Positions 16,755-25,096 of a stretch of 64,000 nucleotides of DNA are shown here, in pieces. A program made the translations under genes and the position numbers. Position 1 is the first letter of the stretch. Each line of letters begins with the position of its first letter. Under the pieces are notes generated by a model. The model ran no database searches. It worked only from the letters and a program-made list of their open reading frames with translations, and was not told the DNA's origin. The stretch is from Streptomyces sp. NBC_00554. Lineage in GTDB: Bacteria; Actinomycetota; Actinomycetes; Streptomycetales; Streptomycetaceae. The stretch spans positions 7,936,001-8,000,000 of the forward strand of contig NZ_CP107799.1 in the NCBI RefSeq assembly GCF_041431135.1, given 5' to 3'.

Positions 16755-16871
16755 ATGCCAGTGCTCGATCCGAACCCCCCGAACGGCCAGAAGAAGATGC
16801 TGCTCGTCTTCGGCGCGTTCCTTGCCATCACCGTGATCATCGGCATCATCGCGACGATCGCCTCACCCTGA
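16755..16871 (+). CDS. SGM_5486 family transporter-associated microprotein
   Basis: 38 residues: MPVLDPNPPNGQKKML followed by a single hydrophobic helix FGAFLAITVIIGIIATIASP. From memory this matches the Streptomyces family named for SGM_5486, described only by its position next to CynX/NimT transporters, as here. It probably sits in the membrane with the transporter. There is no Shine-Dalgarno; GAGACT lies 6 nt before the ATG, close to the TANNNT leaderless arrangement. It is easily missed because of its size. Confidence 0.75.
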   Translation: MPVLDPNPPNGQKKMLLVFGAFLAITVIIGIIATIASP

Positions 16872-17017
16872 CCGCCGCGCCGTCACTGCGTCCGGTGAGG
16901 TCTTCGAGAGGCCCGCTCGGCGGCCATGGTGGTGCTAGCCCCACCATCCCCTAGGGGGTGAGTGTCAGGGTCAAGTGGGTGGATCACCGGATGGGTTGAG
17001 GGCTCCGGAGTCCGTAA

Positions 17018-17061
17018 CTTCGAGTTGTGGCCGCGAGGACGCGGCCCACGGAGACTCGAAG
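17018..17061 (+). promoter_or_regulatory. Nested hairpin in the leader of a small membrane protein gene
   Basis: An outer stem (CTTCGAGT 17018-17025 with ACTCGAAG 17054-17061) encloses a perfect inner stem (GGCCGCG 17029-17035 with CGCGGCC 17040-17046, loop AGGA). The structure ends 15 nt before the ATG at 17077 and just before its GGAGG, so it could affect translation or transcription of that gene. Confidence 0.5.
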
Positions 17062-17076
17062 ACCCACGGAGGCGGC

Positions 17077-17292
17077 ATGTCGGCCCCTACGCACATCCCG
17101 CCCCACCCGGCGACCAAGGGCCGCGTCGACATCCGGCTGCCCTGGTGGGCCCTCGCGCTGCCGACCCTCGCCTTCGTCACCCTGCTGCTCCTGATCCTCA
17201 ATCCGGTGGACGCCCACGCGGCGGGCGGCGCCCCCGCGATCACCGACGTCTTCGAGCACGTCCAGCGGACGGTGCTGCACACGGCACCGTGA
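17077..17292 (+). CDS. Small single-pass membrane protein of unknown function
   Basis: 71 residues; GGAGG lies 4 nt before the ATG. A Pro/His-rich N-terminus is followed by IRLPWWALALPTLAFVTLLLLILNP, one membrane helix, and a short tail ending ITDVFEHVQRTVLHTAP. The tail after AHAAGG may be outside the cell. I do not recognise the family. It has its own structured leader (17018-17061) and is followed by a GGTGCC/GGCACC inverted repeat (17300-17319). Confidence 0.68.
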   Translation: MSAPTHIPPHPATKGRVDIRLPWWALALPTLAFVTLLLLILNPVDAHAAGGAPAITDVFEHVQRTVLHTAP

Positions 17293-17492
17293 TCCGCCAG
17301 GTGCCAGGCGCCAGGCACCGTGAGCCCTCCGCGCGACACACCGTGCTCCGCCGCCCAGCAGGCGCCGTAAGCGCCCCGCCCCGGCGTCCCCAACCGCCCC
17401 GCACCCCCGCCCCAGGAGCCCCCATGGCCCCTCCCGGGTGAGCGAGTCAACTCCCTGCGCCCCATGGCGTGTTTCATGCGAAGCTGGGACGT

Positions 17493-18011
17493 ATGAGCGT
17501 CGCAGAACCCCGCAGGATTGTCCTCTTCCGGCATGCGAAAGCCGACTGGCCACAGGTGTCCGACCACGAGCGGCCGCTCGCCGACCGGGGCCGCACGGAC
17601 GCAGCCATCGCCGGACGCAGGCTGGCCGACACCGGCATCCCCTTCGATCTGGCCCTCTGCTCCACCGCGGCCCGGACCCGCGAGACCTGGAAGCTCGCCG
17701 TCCATGAGCTCCCGCACCGGCCGAAAACGGTCTATGAGGAGCGGCTCTACGAGGCCTCGCCCGGCGAGCTGATCGCCGTGCTCAACGAAACCCCCGACGA
17801 CGCGCAGGACGTGGTCCTGATCGGCCACAACCCAGGCGTGCAGGGCCTCGCCGACATCCTGGCCGGACAGGCCGAGGGCGAAGCCCGCACCCGGATGAAC
17901 GGCCGCGGTTTCCCCGCCGCCGCATTCGCGGTGCTCTCCTTCGACGGCTCCTGGAAATCCCTGGAGCCCGGAGTGGCCACGCTGATCGACTACTGGGCGC
18001 CGAGCGAGTAA
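17493..18011 (+). CDS. SixA-like histidine phosphatase family protein
   Basis: 172 residues from ATG 17493; longer in-frame starts lack conservation. It belongs to the phosphoglycerate-mutase/SixA superfamily: the phosphorylated His sits in VLFRHAKADWPQ, the second catalytic His in VVLIGHNPGVQ, and Arg in STAARTRETW. SixA proteins dephosphorylate phosphohistidine in E. coli (ArcB, NPr); the partner here is unknown. There is no Shine-Dalgarno: GAAGCT lies 7 nt before the start, a possible leaderless -10. A perfect 16-bp hairpin follows. Confidence 0.85.
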   Translation: MSVAEPRRIVLFRHAKADWPQVSDHERPLADRGRTDAAIAGRRLADTGIPFDLALCSTAARTRETWKLAVHELPHRPKTVYEERLYEASPGELIAVLNETPDDAQDVVLIGHNPGVQGLADILAGQAEGEARTRMNGRGFPAAAFAVLSFDGSWKSLEPGVATLIDYWAPSE

Positions 18012-18027
18012 CCCGACCTAGCCAAGA

Positions 18028-18066
18028 GACGGGGGCCCGGCACCACCACGGTGCCGGGCCCCCGTC
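18028..18066. terminator. Bidirectional hairpin between the SixA-like gene and serB
   Basis: Perfect 16-bp arms, 18028-18043 with 18051-18066, lie between two convergent genes. Confidence 0.85.
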
Positions 18067-18097
18067 GCGAGCAGCCTGAGCTCAGCAGCTCACCGGT

Positions 18098-19309
18098 TCA
18101 GTGGTCGTCCAGATGCATGTCCGCCGCCTCGACCTCTTCGCGCGTGACGCCCAGCAGATACAGCACGGTGTCCAGGAAGGGGAAATTCACGGCGGTGTGC
18201 GCGGCCTCGCGTACGACCGGCTTGGCGTTGAAGGCGACACCGAGACCGGCCGCGTTGAGCATGTCGAGGTCATTGGCGCCGTCGCCGATCGCCACCGTCT
18301 GGGCGAGCGGCACACCCGCCTCGGCGGCGAACCGGCGCAGGAGTCGCGCCTTGCCCGCGCGGTCCACGATCTCGCCCGTGACCCTGCCGGTCAGCTTCCC
18401 GTCGGCGATCTCCAGGGTGTTGGCCTGAGCGAAGTCCAGCCCGAGCCGCTCCTTGAGGTCATCGGTGACCTGAGTGAACCCGCCGGAGACGACGCCGACT
18501 TGGAAGCCGAGCCGCTTCAGAGTACGGATCAGCGTGCGCGCGCCCGGCGTCAGCCGTACCTCCTCGCGCACCTTCTTCACCACCGAGGCGTCCAGGCCCT
18601 TCAGGAGCGCCACGCGCGCGTGCAGCGACTGCTCGAAGTCCAGCTCACCGCGCATCGCGGCCGCCGTCACCTCGGCGACCTCCTTCTCGCACCCGGCGTG
18701 CGCGGCGAAGAGCTCGATCACCTCGTCCTGGATGAGCGTCGAGTCCACATCCATGACGACCAGGCGCTGCGCCCTGCGGTGCAGCCCGGCCGCGACCACC
18801 GCGACATCGACGCCGAGCCCCGCGGCCTCGGGGGCCAGCGCGGTGCGCAGCGTCGCGGTCTCCGTACCGGACACGGCGAACTCGACCGCCGTCACGGGGT
18901 ACTTGGCGAGCCGGAAGATCCGGTCGATGTTGCCGCCGGTCTTCGTGATCCGCGCGGCGATCGCGGCCGTCGACTCCGCCGTGAGCGGATGCCCGAGCAC
19001 GGTGACGAGCGAGCGCCCGAGCCCGCGCGGCCGGTTGTCGCCGTGGCCGGAGATGATCTCCGCCTGCATCTTTATCGACTCCGCCCAGCTGTGGACGGTC
19101 GCCCGCAGATCACCTTCGAGCCCGCCGGGCGGCTCGGTCACGAGCGCGCACAGCACCATCCGGCCACGGGTGACGACCTGCTCGATGTCGACCACGTCGA
19201 CGGAGTAGGCGGCGAGGGTGTCGAAGAGGCCGGCGGTGATTCCCGGCCGGTCCTTGCCGAAGATCTTGACGAGAAGTGTGGGGACATCAGAGGTCTGCGA
19301 TGCGCTCAT
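18098..19309 (-). CDS. serB: Phosphoserine phosphatase
   Basis: 403 residues from ATG 19309. The N-terminal ACT domain (LLVKIFGKDRPGITAGLFDTL, ~10-85) is for ligand control. A second ACT-like segment follows, then a HAD phosphatase domain: motif I VVMDVDSTLIQDEVIELFA, motif II Ser in GVVSGGFTQVTDDL, and motif IV GDGANDLDML. It hydrolyses O-phosphoserine to serine, the last step of serine biosynthesis. Actinobacterial SerB often has duplicated ACT domains, which matches the ~400-residue length. It is monocistronic. Confidence 0.93.
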   Translation of the reverse strand: MSASQTSDVPTLLVKIFGKDRPGITAGLFDTLAAYSVDVVDIEQVVTRGRMVLCALVTEPPGGLEGDLRATVHSWAESIKMQAEIISGHGDNRPRGLGRSLVTVLGHPLTAESTAAIAARITKTGGNIDRIFRLAKYPVTAVEFAVSGTETATLRTALAPEAAGLGVDVAVVAAGLHRRAQRLVVMDVDSTLIQDEVIELFAAHAGCEKEVAEVTAAAMRGELDFEQSLHARVALLKGLDASVVKKVREEVRLTPGARTLIRTLKRLGFQVGVVSGGFTQVTDDLKERLGLDFAQANTLEIADGKLTGRVTGEIVDRAGKARLLRRFAAEAGVPLAQTVAIGDGANDLDMLNAAGLGVAFNAKPVVREAAHTAVNFPFLDTVLYLLGVTREEVEAADMHLDDH

Positions 19310-19469
19310 GGTGGTATCCACCGTATCGGGCACCCTGTGCCTTCCGCCCCTGAGGTCCGCCCTGCGGACAGGAAACACTGGGTGTCCGATTCGTAGCGTG
19401 GGCATGTCCCGGCAGCGACGGCCACTCCGGACGGCAGCCGCTGCACTGACCGGTCGCGCCGGACGACGC

Positions 19470-21236
19470 TCAGTCCCGGCGCCGAGAACTCCCCGGTGGC
19501 GGCGGCCCCTCCTCGGGCGGGGGCGGCGGCGGAGGAGGCGTGCTCCGCGACCGCGGTCGCCGCTTCGACGGGGCGGGTGGCGGCGTATACGGCCCGATCA
19601 CCGTCGGCGCGCCGTAGACGTCGGGCGGCCGCGCCCGCTCGGCCCGCCGGCCGTCCCCGGGTTCCCGCAACTCGTCCGGGATCCGCAGATACGGATTGGT
19701 GTCGGGGTTCGGTGCCCGGTGCGGCGTACTCGGGCTGTACGGTCCCGGCTGCCGGGGGAGTTCCGCGGCCCCCTGAGCGACCGGAGCCGTGACGTCACCC
19801 CGTGCCAGCGGCGCCGCCCGGTGCCCAGCGGCCCCGCTCGCGTACGCCAGCAGCGCCCCCGCCGCCCCCGCGCCCGCACCCCACAGGGCGCCGAGCAGCA
19901 GCGCCATGCCCAGCTGCCCGTGCAGCTCGATCCCCGCGCCGAACGCGTCGAAGCCGAGCACCGACAGCGAGGCGTCCACGGACACCTCCGTCAGCCACGC
20001 CAGCAGCGGCAGTGCCAGTGCCGTCACCACCCCGAGCCGAAGAGCGCAGCGCCCTGCGAAGCCGAGGGCACTCTGCCCCCGTACATCTGTGGCACCCGGC
20101 GCTCCCGCAACGGCGGCATCCCGCGCCCGTACAAATGGCGTACGCGCGGCGGCCAGTACGCCCGCGAACAACATCATCATCGCGGCCGCGACCCCCAACA
20201 GCCAGACCCGTCCGTCCAGTTCGGCGAGACGGCCCAGGGTGACGGGCTGGTCGGAGCTGATGCTGAGCAGTTCGTCGATGGGATCCGGCAGCAGCTTGGC
20301 GAGTTCGCCCGTGGCCTGGCCGTCCACCGGTACGAGGAGGCCGATCGGGATGCCGAGCCACACCCCGTTGGGTGCGCCGAGCAGGGCCGCGCCCGCGATC
20401 CGCTTGGGGTTGTCGTCGCTGATCGCCGCGTACCCCGCCGCCGCGAACCCGGCCAGGACCGCCACCAGCAACACCGTGACCAGCGCGGACGCGGCCGGCC
20501 TGACCACCCGGTGCACGGCCTCCCAGCCGCGCGGCAGAGGCGTACGCCGAGAGGCCAGCAGCGCGATCACCAGGATCCCGGCCGCCCAGGCCGCACCGCC
20601 GAGGAGTGTCGGCACGGTGTCGACGGTGAAGCCCACGGCCGCCTTCGCGTCCACGAGGCCGCCGATCTGGTCGGGCAGCAGCCCTCCGATGTCCCCGATG
20701 TCCCCGAGCCCGCCGGGAAGCTGGTCCGTGATGTCGCCGAGGCCCCCGCCGCCCGTCACCTCGTCGAGCCCGAGCCGGCTCCCGTCGATGGTGATGATGT
20801 CGTGCCCCGCCCAGGCGAGCCCGCCCAGCATCGCCACGAAGAGGACGACCACCGAGCCCGCGCGCGCGAGGAGTTCGGACGGCGCGATCACAACTCCCGC
20901 TCCGCGCAGGGAACGTAAGAAGAACCACGACAGCAGGAGCGCGCCCACGAGGCCCACACCCAGTGGCGTGATCTGTATGGCCGTGGTCGCCTCCGCCCCT
21001 TTCAGGCCGAAGGCCGACACATCGCCGGACGGCGTGACCGAACCACCCGCCCCAAGCGCCACAACCGCAGCGGTCATCGGCCCCAGCGAGCCCGCCGCGT
21101 CCGCGCCGAGCAGATGCAGGCCGAGCGCGGCCGTGCCCGCCATCCCGATCAACGCCCAGCTCACGGCGGCCACCGCGGACAGCAGTACGTCTCCCCACGG
21201 CACCCGCCCACCGTGCTCACTGGTCTCGATGCTCAT
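19470..21236 (-). CDS. Streptophobe family polytopic membrane protein
   Basis: 588 residues from ATG 21236 (ATG 21239 is one codon upstream). There are about nine or ten membrane helices (for example VLLSAVAAVSWALIGMAGTAALG, VGLVGALLLSWFFLRSL) and a Gly/Asp-rich extracellular-looking loop with LGDITDQLPGGLGDIGDIGG. The last ~110 residues are Pro/Arg-rich, with a Tyr-Pro segment and a run of nine Pro, probably cytoplasmic and disordered. I match it from memory to the 'streptophobe' family found in streptomycetes; no biochemical role is known. It is divergent from the FHA/ABC transporter gene, which may hint at a functional link. Confidence 0.8.
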   Translation of the reverse strand: MSIETSEHGGRVPWGDVLLSAVAAVSWALIGMAGTAALGLHLLGADAAGSLGPMTAAVVALGAGGSVTPSGDVSAFGLKGAEATTAIQITPLGVGLVGALLLSWFFLRSLRGAGVVIAPSELLARAGSVVVLFVAMLGGLAWAGHDIITIDGSRLGLDEVTGGGGLGDITDQLPGGLGDIGDIGGLLPDQIGGLVDAKAAVGFTVDTVPTLLGGAAWAAGILVIALLASRRTPLPRGWEAVHRVVRPAASALVTVLLVAVLAGFAAAGYAAISDDNPKRIAGAALLGAPNGVWLGIPIGLLVPVDGQATGELAKLLPDPIDELLSISSDQPVTLGRLAELDGRVWLLGVAAAMMMLFAGVLAAARTPFVRARDAAVAGAPGATDVRGQSALGFAGRCALRLGVVTALALPLLAWLTEVSVDASLSVLGFDAFGAGIELHGQLGMALLLGALWGAGAGAAGALLAYASGAAGHRAAPLARGDVTAPVAQGAAELPRQPGPYSPSTPHRAPNPDTNPYLRIPDELREPGDGRRAERARPPDVYGAPTVIGPYTPPPAPSKRRPRSRSTPPPPPPPPEEGPPPPGSSRRRD

Positions 21237-21465
21237 CATCAGCCCCCCCGATCCGCGCCGCGGCGAACCACCGCGCATGTCCCCCTCGCGTGGGATTACC
21301 ACTCTCCGGGCCGGTTTCAACCCCGTCAACGGAAACGGGCAACCCGCCCGTACGCACCCTTCACAAGGCCCGACTTTCGGTCAGGGGGCTCCAACTGAAA
21401 TAGTTCCCCACGATGTTCGACATCCCTAGACTCCCTGTGATGGGGCAACTTCGGGGGACAACTCA

Positions 21466-23967
21466 GTGGGGCATGGAGTGCCGGAACTCGTACTGGAATT
21501 GAATGGAAGGACCTGGACGCTCGACGCGTCCAGGCCATACACCCTCGGACGTGATCCGCAGGGGGACATCGTGCTCGACGACGCCAGGGTTTCCTGGCGG
21601 CACGGGACGATCAGTTGGGACGGCCGCAGTTGGGTCATCGAGGACCACGGCAGCACCAACGGCACATTCGTGCAGGGGCAGCGGATCCACCAGATGGAGA
21701 TCGGCCCCGGCTCGGCCGTACACCTCGGTAACGCGACCGACGGACCGCGCCTGAAACTGTCCGGCACCGCGGCCGCCGTCGCGCAGCCGCAGCAGCCGTT
21801 CGCGGCGCAGGGCGCGAGCCCCGGCTGGGCTCAGCAGCCGCCGCAGCAGCAGGCTCCGGAGCAGGGCTGGCAGCGGCCGCAGCAGGGCGCGAACATCCCG
21901 CAGCAGCAGGGACCCGGTGGAGGCGCGGGGGCGCCGCCGGTCTACGGCGACCGCAGCCCGACCACGTTCCACCAGTTCTCGCTCGGCCGTGTGATGCGCA
22001 TCGGCCGCGCCCTGGAGAACGAGCTGGTCGTCTCGGACCTGCAGGTCTCGCGCCACCACGCCGAGTTCCACGCGACGCCCGACGGCCGCTGCGAGATCCG
22101 CGACCTCGGCTCGCACAACGGCACGTACGTCAACGGTATGCCGATCGCCAAGGGCGGCTCGGCGCTGCTCGGCCCGAACGACATCGTGGGCGTCGGCCAC
22201 TCGACGTTCCGCCTCGTCGGCGACAGCCTCGAGGAGTTCGTCGACACCGGTGAGGTCTCCTTCTCGGCCCGCCACCTGACGGTCACCGTCGACGGCGGCA
22301 AGCAGATCCTCAAGGACGTCTCCTTCGGCGTACCCGAGAAGTCGCTCGTCGCGGTCATCGGCCCCTCGGGCTCCGGCAAGTCGACGCTCCTGAAGGCGCT
22401 CACGGGCTACCGCCCTGCCAACGAAGGTGACGTCCTCTACGACAACAGGAACCTGTACAAGCAGTTCGCCGAGCTGCGCCAGCGCATCGGTCTGGTCCCG
22501 CAGGACGACATCCTGCACAAGGAACTGACCGTCAAGAAGGCACTCAAGTACGCGGCCAAGCTCCGCTTCCCCGCCGACACCACGGCGCAGGAGCGCGACG
22601 CCCGCATAGACGAGGTGCTGCGCGAGCTGAAGCTGGACATCCACAAGGAGAAGAAGGTCACCTCCCTCTCCGGTGGCCAGCGCAAGCGTGTCTCCGTGGC
22701 CCTGGAGCTGCTCACCAAGCCGTCGCTGATCTTCCTGGACGAGCCGACCTCCGGCCTCGACCCGGGCATGGACCGCGACGTCATGCAGCTGCTGCGCGGC
22801 CTCGCCGACGACGGCCGTACGGTCCTCGTCGTCACGCACTCCGTGGCCGAGCTGGCGATCTGCGACAAGCTCCTGGTGATGGCCCCTGGCGGTGCGGTGG
22901 CGTACTTCGGTCCGCCCGAGGAGGCCCTCAACTTCTTCGGCTACGAGACCTGGGCCGACGTCTTCTCCTCCTTCGAGAACTACCGCGAGTACGACTGGGC
23001 GGGCCGCTGGAAGGGCTCGCAGCACTTCCAGATGTACGCCGCGGACATCGACGCCGTCGCCGCGCAGTCGGTGCACATGCCGCCGCCGCAGGCGATGCGC
23101 CCGCCGAAGCCGCAGGGCTGGCTGTCCCAGCTGTCCACGCTGATCAGGCGCTATGTGTCGGTGATCGTGTCGGACAAGGGTTTCCTCGGCCTGATGGTGA
23201 TCCTGCCCGCCGTCCTCGGCGTCGTGAGCGTGCTCATCCCGGCTGATTTCGGTCTCGCCCTCGGCCCGAAGAACGGAAATCCGCCGTTCTCGAACCGGGA
23301 CGGCAGCACGATCCTGCTGATCCTCGCGGTGGGCGCCTGCTTCTCCGGCGCGGCCAACTCGGTGCGCGAGCTGATCAAGGAACGGGTGATCTACGAACGG
23401 GAGCGGGCGACCGGCCTGTCCCGCTCGGCGTATTTGATGTCCAAGGTCATCGTGCTCGGCGTGATCACCGCCCTGCAGGGCGCCATCATGGGTGCCATCG
23501 GCCTGTTCTCGCTCGGCGACAAGCTGCCGAAGGAGGGCCTGCTGCTGAAGAACTCGCCCGCCCTCGAACTCACCCTTCCGATCATGGCGCTCGGCTTCAC
23601 CGCGATGATGTTCGGCCTGATCATCTCGGCGCTCGTGAAGACAGCCGAGAAGACCATGCCGCTGCTGGTGATGTTCGCGATTGTCCAGGTCGTCTTCACC
23701 GGCTGCCTCTTCCAGCTGTACGACAAGGTCGGCGTCGAGCAGCTCGCCTGGTTGATGCCCGCGCGCTGGGCGGTCGCCGCGGCGGGTACGACGGCGGATC
23801 TGAACGTCCTGCTGCCCTGGGAGCCCGGCAAGGGCGACCCGCTGTGGGAACACGAGTTGAGTCAGTGGTTCATCGACATGGGTGTGCTGATCGGAATCGG
23901 CGTGATCTGCGGTTTCGTGGTCGCACGCCTGCTGCGCCGCCACGAGCCCGAGGTCATGCGCAAGTAA
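21466..23967 (+). CDS. Double-FHA domain ABC transporter (ATPase fused to permease)
   Basis: 833 residues from GTG 21466, with GGGGGA 8 nt upstream. Order: FHA domain 1 (~5-98; GRD at 28-30, HGSTNGT at 61-67); Gln/Pro-rich linker (~105-158); FHA domain 2 (~170-255; SRHHAEF, GSHNGTYVNG); ABC ATPase (~265-480; Walker A GPSGSGKS at 299-306, signature LSGGQRKRVS at 401-410, Walker B LIFLDEPTSG); and an ABC2-type membrane domain with about six helices (~570-830). FHA domains bind phosphothreonine, so transport is probably controlled by Ser/Thr kinases. Architecture resembles mycobacterial Rv1747. The likely role is export of a lipid-linked or cell-envelope component. Confidence 0.92.
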   Translation: MGHGVPELVLELNGRTWTLDASRPYTLGRDPQGDIVLDDARVSWRHGTISWDGRSWVIEDHGSTNGTFVQGQRIHQMEIGPGSAVHLGNATDGPRLKLSGTAAAVAQPQQPFAAQGASPGWAQQPPQQQAPEQGWQRPQQGANIPQQQGPGGGAGAPPVYGDRSPTTFHQFSLGRVMRIGRALENELVVSDLQVSRHHAEFHATPDGRCEIRDLGSHNGTYVNGMPIAKGGSALLGPNDIVGVGHSTFRLVGDSLEEFVDTGEVSFSARHLTVTVDGGKQILKDVSFGVPEKSLVAVIGPSGSGKSTLLKALTGYRPANEGDVLYDNRNLYKQFAELRQRIGLVPQDDILHKELTVKKALKYAAKLRFPADTTAQERDARIDEVLRELKLDIHKEKKVTSLSGGQRKRVSVALELLTKPSLIFLDEPTSGLDPGMDRDVMQLLRGLADDGRTVLVVTHSVAELAICDKLLVMAPGGAVAYFGPPEEALNFFGYETWADVFSSFENYREYDWAGRWKGSQHFQMYAADIDAVAAQSVHMPPPQAMRPPKPQGWLSQLSTLIRRYVSVIVSDKGFLGLMVILPAVLGVVSVLIPADFGLALGPKNGNPPFSNRDGSTILLILAVGACFSGAANSVRELIKERVIYERERATGLSRSAYLMSKVIVLGVITALQGAIMGAIGLFSLGDKLPKEGLLLKNSPALELTLPIMALGFTAMMFGLIISALVKTAEKTMPLLVMFAIVQVVFTGCLFQLYDKVGVEQLAWLMPARWAVAAAGTTADLNVLLPWEPGKGDPLWEHELSQWFIDMGVLIGIGVICGFVVARLLRRHEPEVMRK

Positions 23968-23983
23968 GCGCGCGGACACGACT

Positions 23984-24017
23984 GAAGGGCGGCACCCCGG
24001 CTGGGGTGCCGCCCTTC
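23984..24017. terminator. Bidirectional hairpin after the FHA/ABC gene
   Basis: Perfect 15-bp arms, 23984-23998 with 24003-24017 and loop GGCT, lie between convergent genes. Confidence 0.87.
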
Positions 24018-24047
24018 GGCGTACGTGTCAGAGCTCCGCGCCCGGCC

Positions 24048-24797
24048 TCAGTACGCGCTGTTGACGTTGTCGATCGAGCCGTACTTGTCGGCCGCGTAGT
24101 TGGCTGCGGCGGTGATGTTGGCGACCGGGTCGTACTGGCTCCAGGCCGTGCCGGCGACGTGGTACGCGTCGAAGGTCGGCTTGATGACCTGCAGCAGACC
24201 GATCGACGGGGTGCCGTTCTGGGCGTTGACGTCCCAGCCGTTGATGGCGTTGGGGTTGCCCGTCGACTCCCGCATGATGTTGCGGTACAGACCGTCGTAC
24301 GTACCCGGGATGCCGTTCTTCGCCATGATGGCGAGGGACTCGCGGATCCAGCCGTCGAGGTTGTTGGCGTACGTCTTCACAGCGACGGTCTCGACCTCGA
24401 GGCGCGCGGTGGAGCGGCTCGCGGCCTGCTCCTTCGCGCGCGCTTCGGCGGCCTTCTTCTTGGCGGCGGCCTCGGCGGCAGCCTTCTTCTTGGCCGCTGC
24501 CTCAGCTGCCTTCTTCTTGGCGGCGTCGGCGGCGGCCTTCTTCGCCGCGATGTCCTGGGCCTTCAGGTCCGCGCCGGCCAGCTGGTCGGTGACGCTGGCC
24601 TTCACGTCCTGGATCTGCTGCTCGCTGTAGGCGACCTTCGCCGAGGAGACGGCGTCGGTCGTGGTGGTCCCCGCGTTGCCCGGCACCAGGGAGAAGGCGA
24701 GGGCGGCGGCACCGAGGGTCGCGACACCGGCGATCGAAAGCTTGTGGGTCTTGGTCAGCTTGGGACTATGACCAGGAGTGGTGGTGTTCTTGGGCAT
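24048..24797 (-). CDS. Secreted lytic transglycosylase (SLT domain) with Ala/Lys coiled coil
   Basis: 249 residues. The N-terminus (HKLSIAGVATLGAAALAFSLVPG) is a signal peptide or anchor. Residues ~60-125 are an Ala/Lys-rich heptad region (KKAAADAAKKKAAEAAAKKK...), probably a rigid coiled-coil stalk. The C-terminal ~110 residues are an SLT-type domain: the catalytic Glu is in YRNIMRESTGNPNAIN, followed by GTPSIGLLQVIKPTFDAYH and ANYAADKYGS. It would cleave peptidoglycan during growth or spore germination. A consensus-like promoter (24912-24940) and a ~110-nt structured leader precede it, so RNA-level control is plausible. Confidence 0.9.
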   Translation of the reverse strand: MPKNTTTPGHSPKLTKTHKLSIAGVATLGAAALAFSLVPGNAGTTTTDAVSSAKVAYSEQQIQDVKASVTDQLAGADLKAQDIAAKKAAADAAKKKAAEAAAKKKAAAEAAAKKKAAEARAKEQAASRSTARLEVETVAVKTYANNLDGWIRESLAIMAKNGIPGTYDGLYRNIMRESTGNPNAINGWDVNAQNGTPSIGLLQVIKPTFDAYHVAGTAWSQYDPVANITAAANYAADKYGSIDNVNSAY

Positions 24798-24905
24798 GAC
24801 TGATGGACCTCTTCGAATAGCGCGGAGGTCGCTCCCGGTCCGGTGGGGACAGAGTGTTTCCGGAACAAGCGCCGCGGGGTGGAAACCCGCGGCGCTGAGC
24901 GACGG
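24798..24905 (-). promoter_or_regulatory. Structured 5' leader of the transglycosylase mRNA
   Basis: Read on the minus strand, GTCGCTC (24903-24897) can pair with GAGCGAC (24834-24828), closing a multi-arm fold. Inside, abutting the first arm, is a perfect 11-bp hairpin (24896-24886 with 24878-24868). It is followed by a TCCGG...CCGGA arm. The closing stem ends about 30 nt before the ATG at 24797. This layout resembles a riboswitch or other cis-regulatory RNA; I could not match it to the ydaO (c-di-AMP) consensus. The remaining stretch to 25096 shows no gene. Confidence 0.45.
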
Positions 24906-24911
24906 TGGCCA

Positions 24912-24940
24912 TTCTTAGCGGTCGCAAAATCCTGTGGCAA
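24912..24940 (-). promoter_or_regulatory. Likely HrdB-type promoter of the transglycosylase gene
   Basis: On the minus strand TTGCCA (-35), a 17-nt spacer and TAAGAA (-10) match the vegetative consensus. Transcription would start near 24905, making a leader of about 110 nt. Confidence 0.6.
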
Positions 24941-25096
24941 AGGTGTGACGTACGAAGCCGGATAGTGGACCCTGTAAGGGCAAATCGGGACAGACTGTCA
25001 CGCCTTTCCCGCTCACGTACGTCCCCTTTATCTCCTATGCCCCCTAGTACGTGATGTGCGTCCCGTGCGCGGGGTCACACCGGCCGCGCTCCGGTC

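Noticed and set aside
24798..25080. ydaO (c-di-AMP) riboswitch before the transglycosylase gene
   Set aside because: The context suits it, but the expected GAAUCC-type and CAGCUAACC-type conserved segments are absent from the predicted leader.
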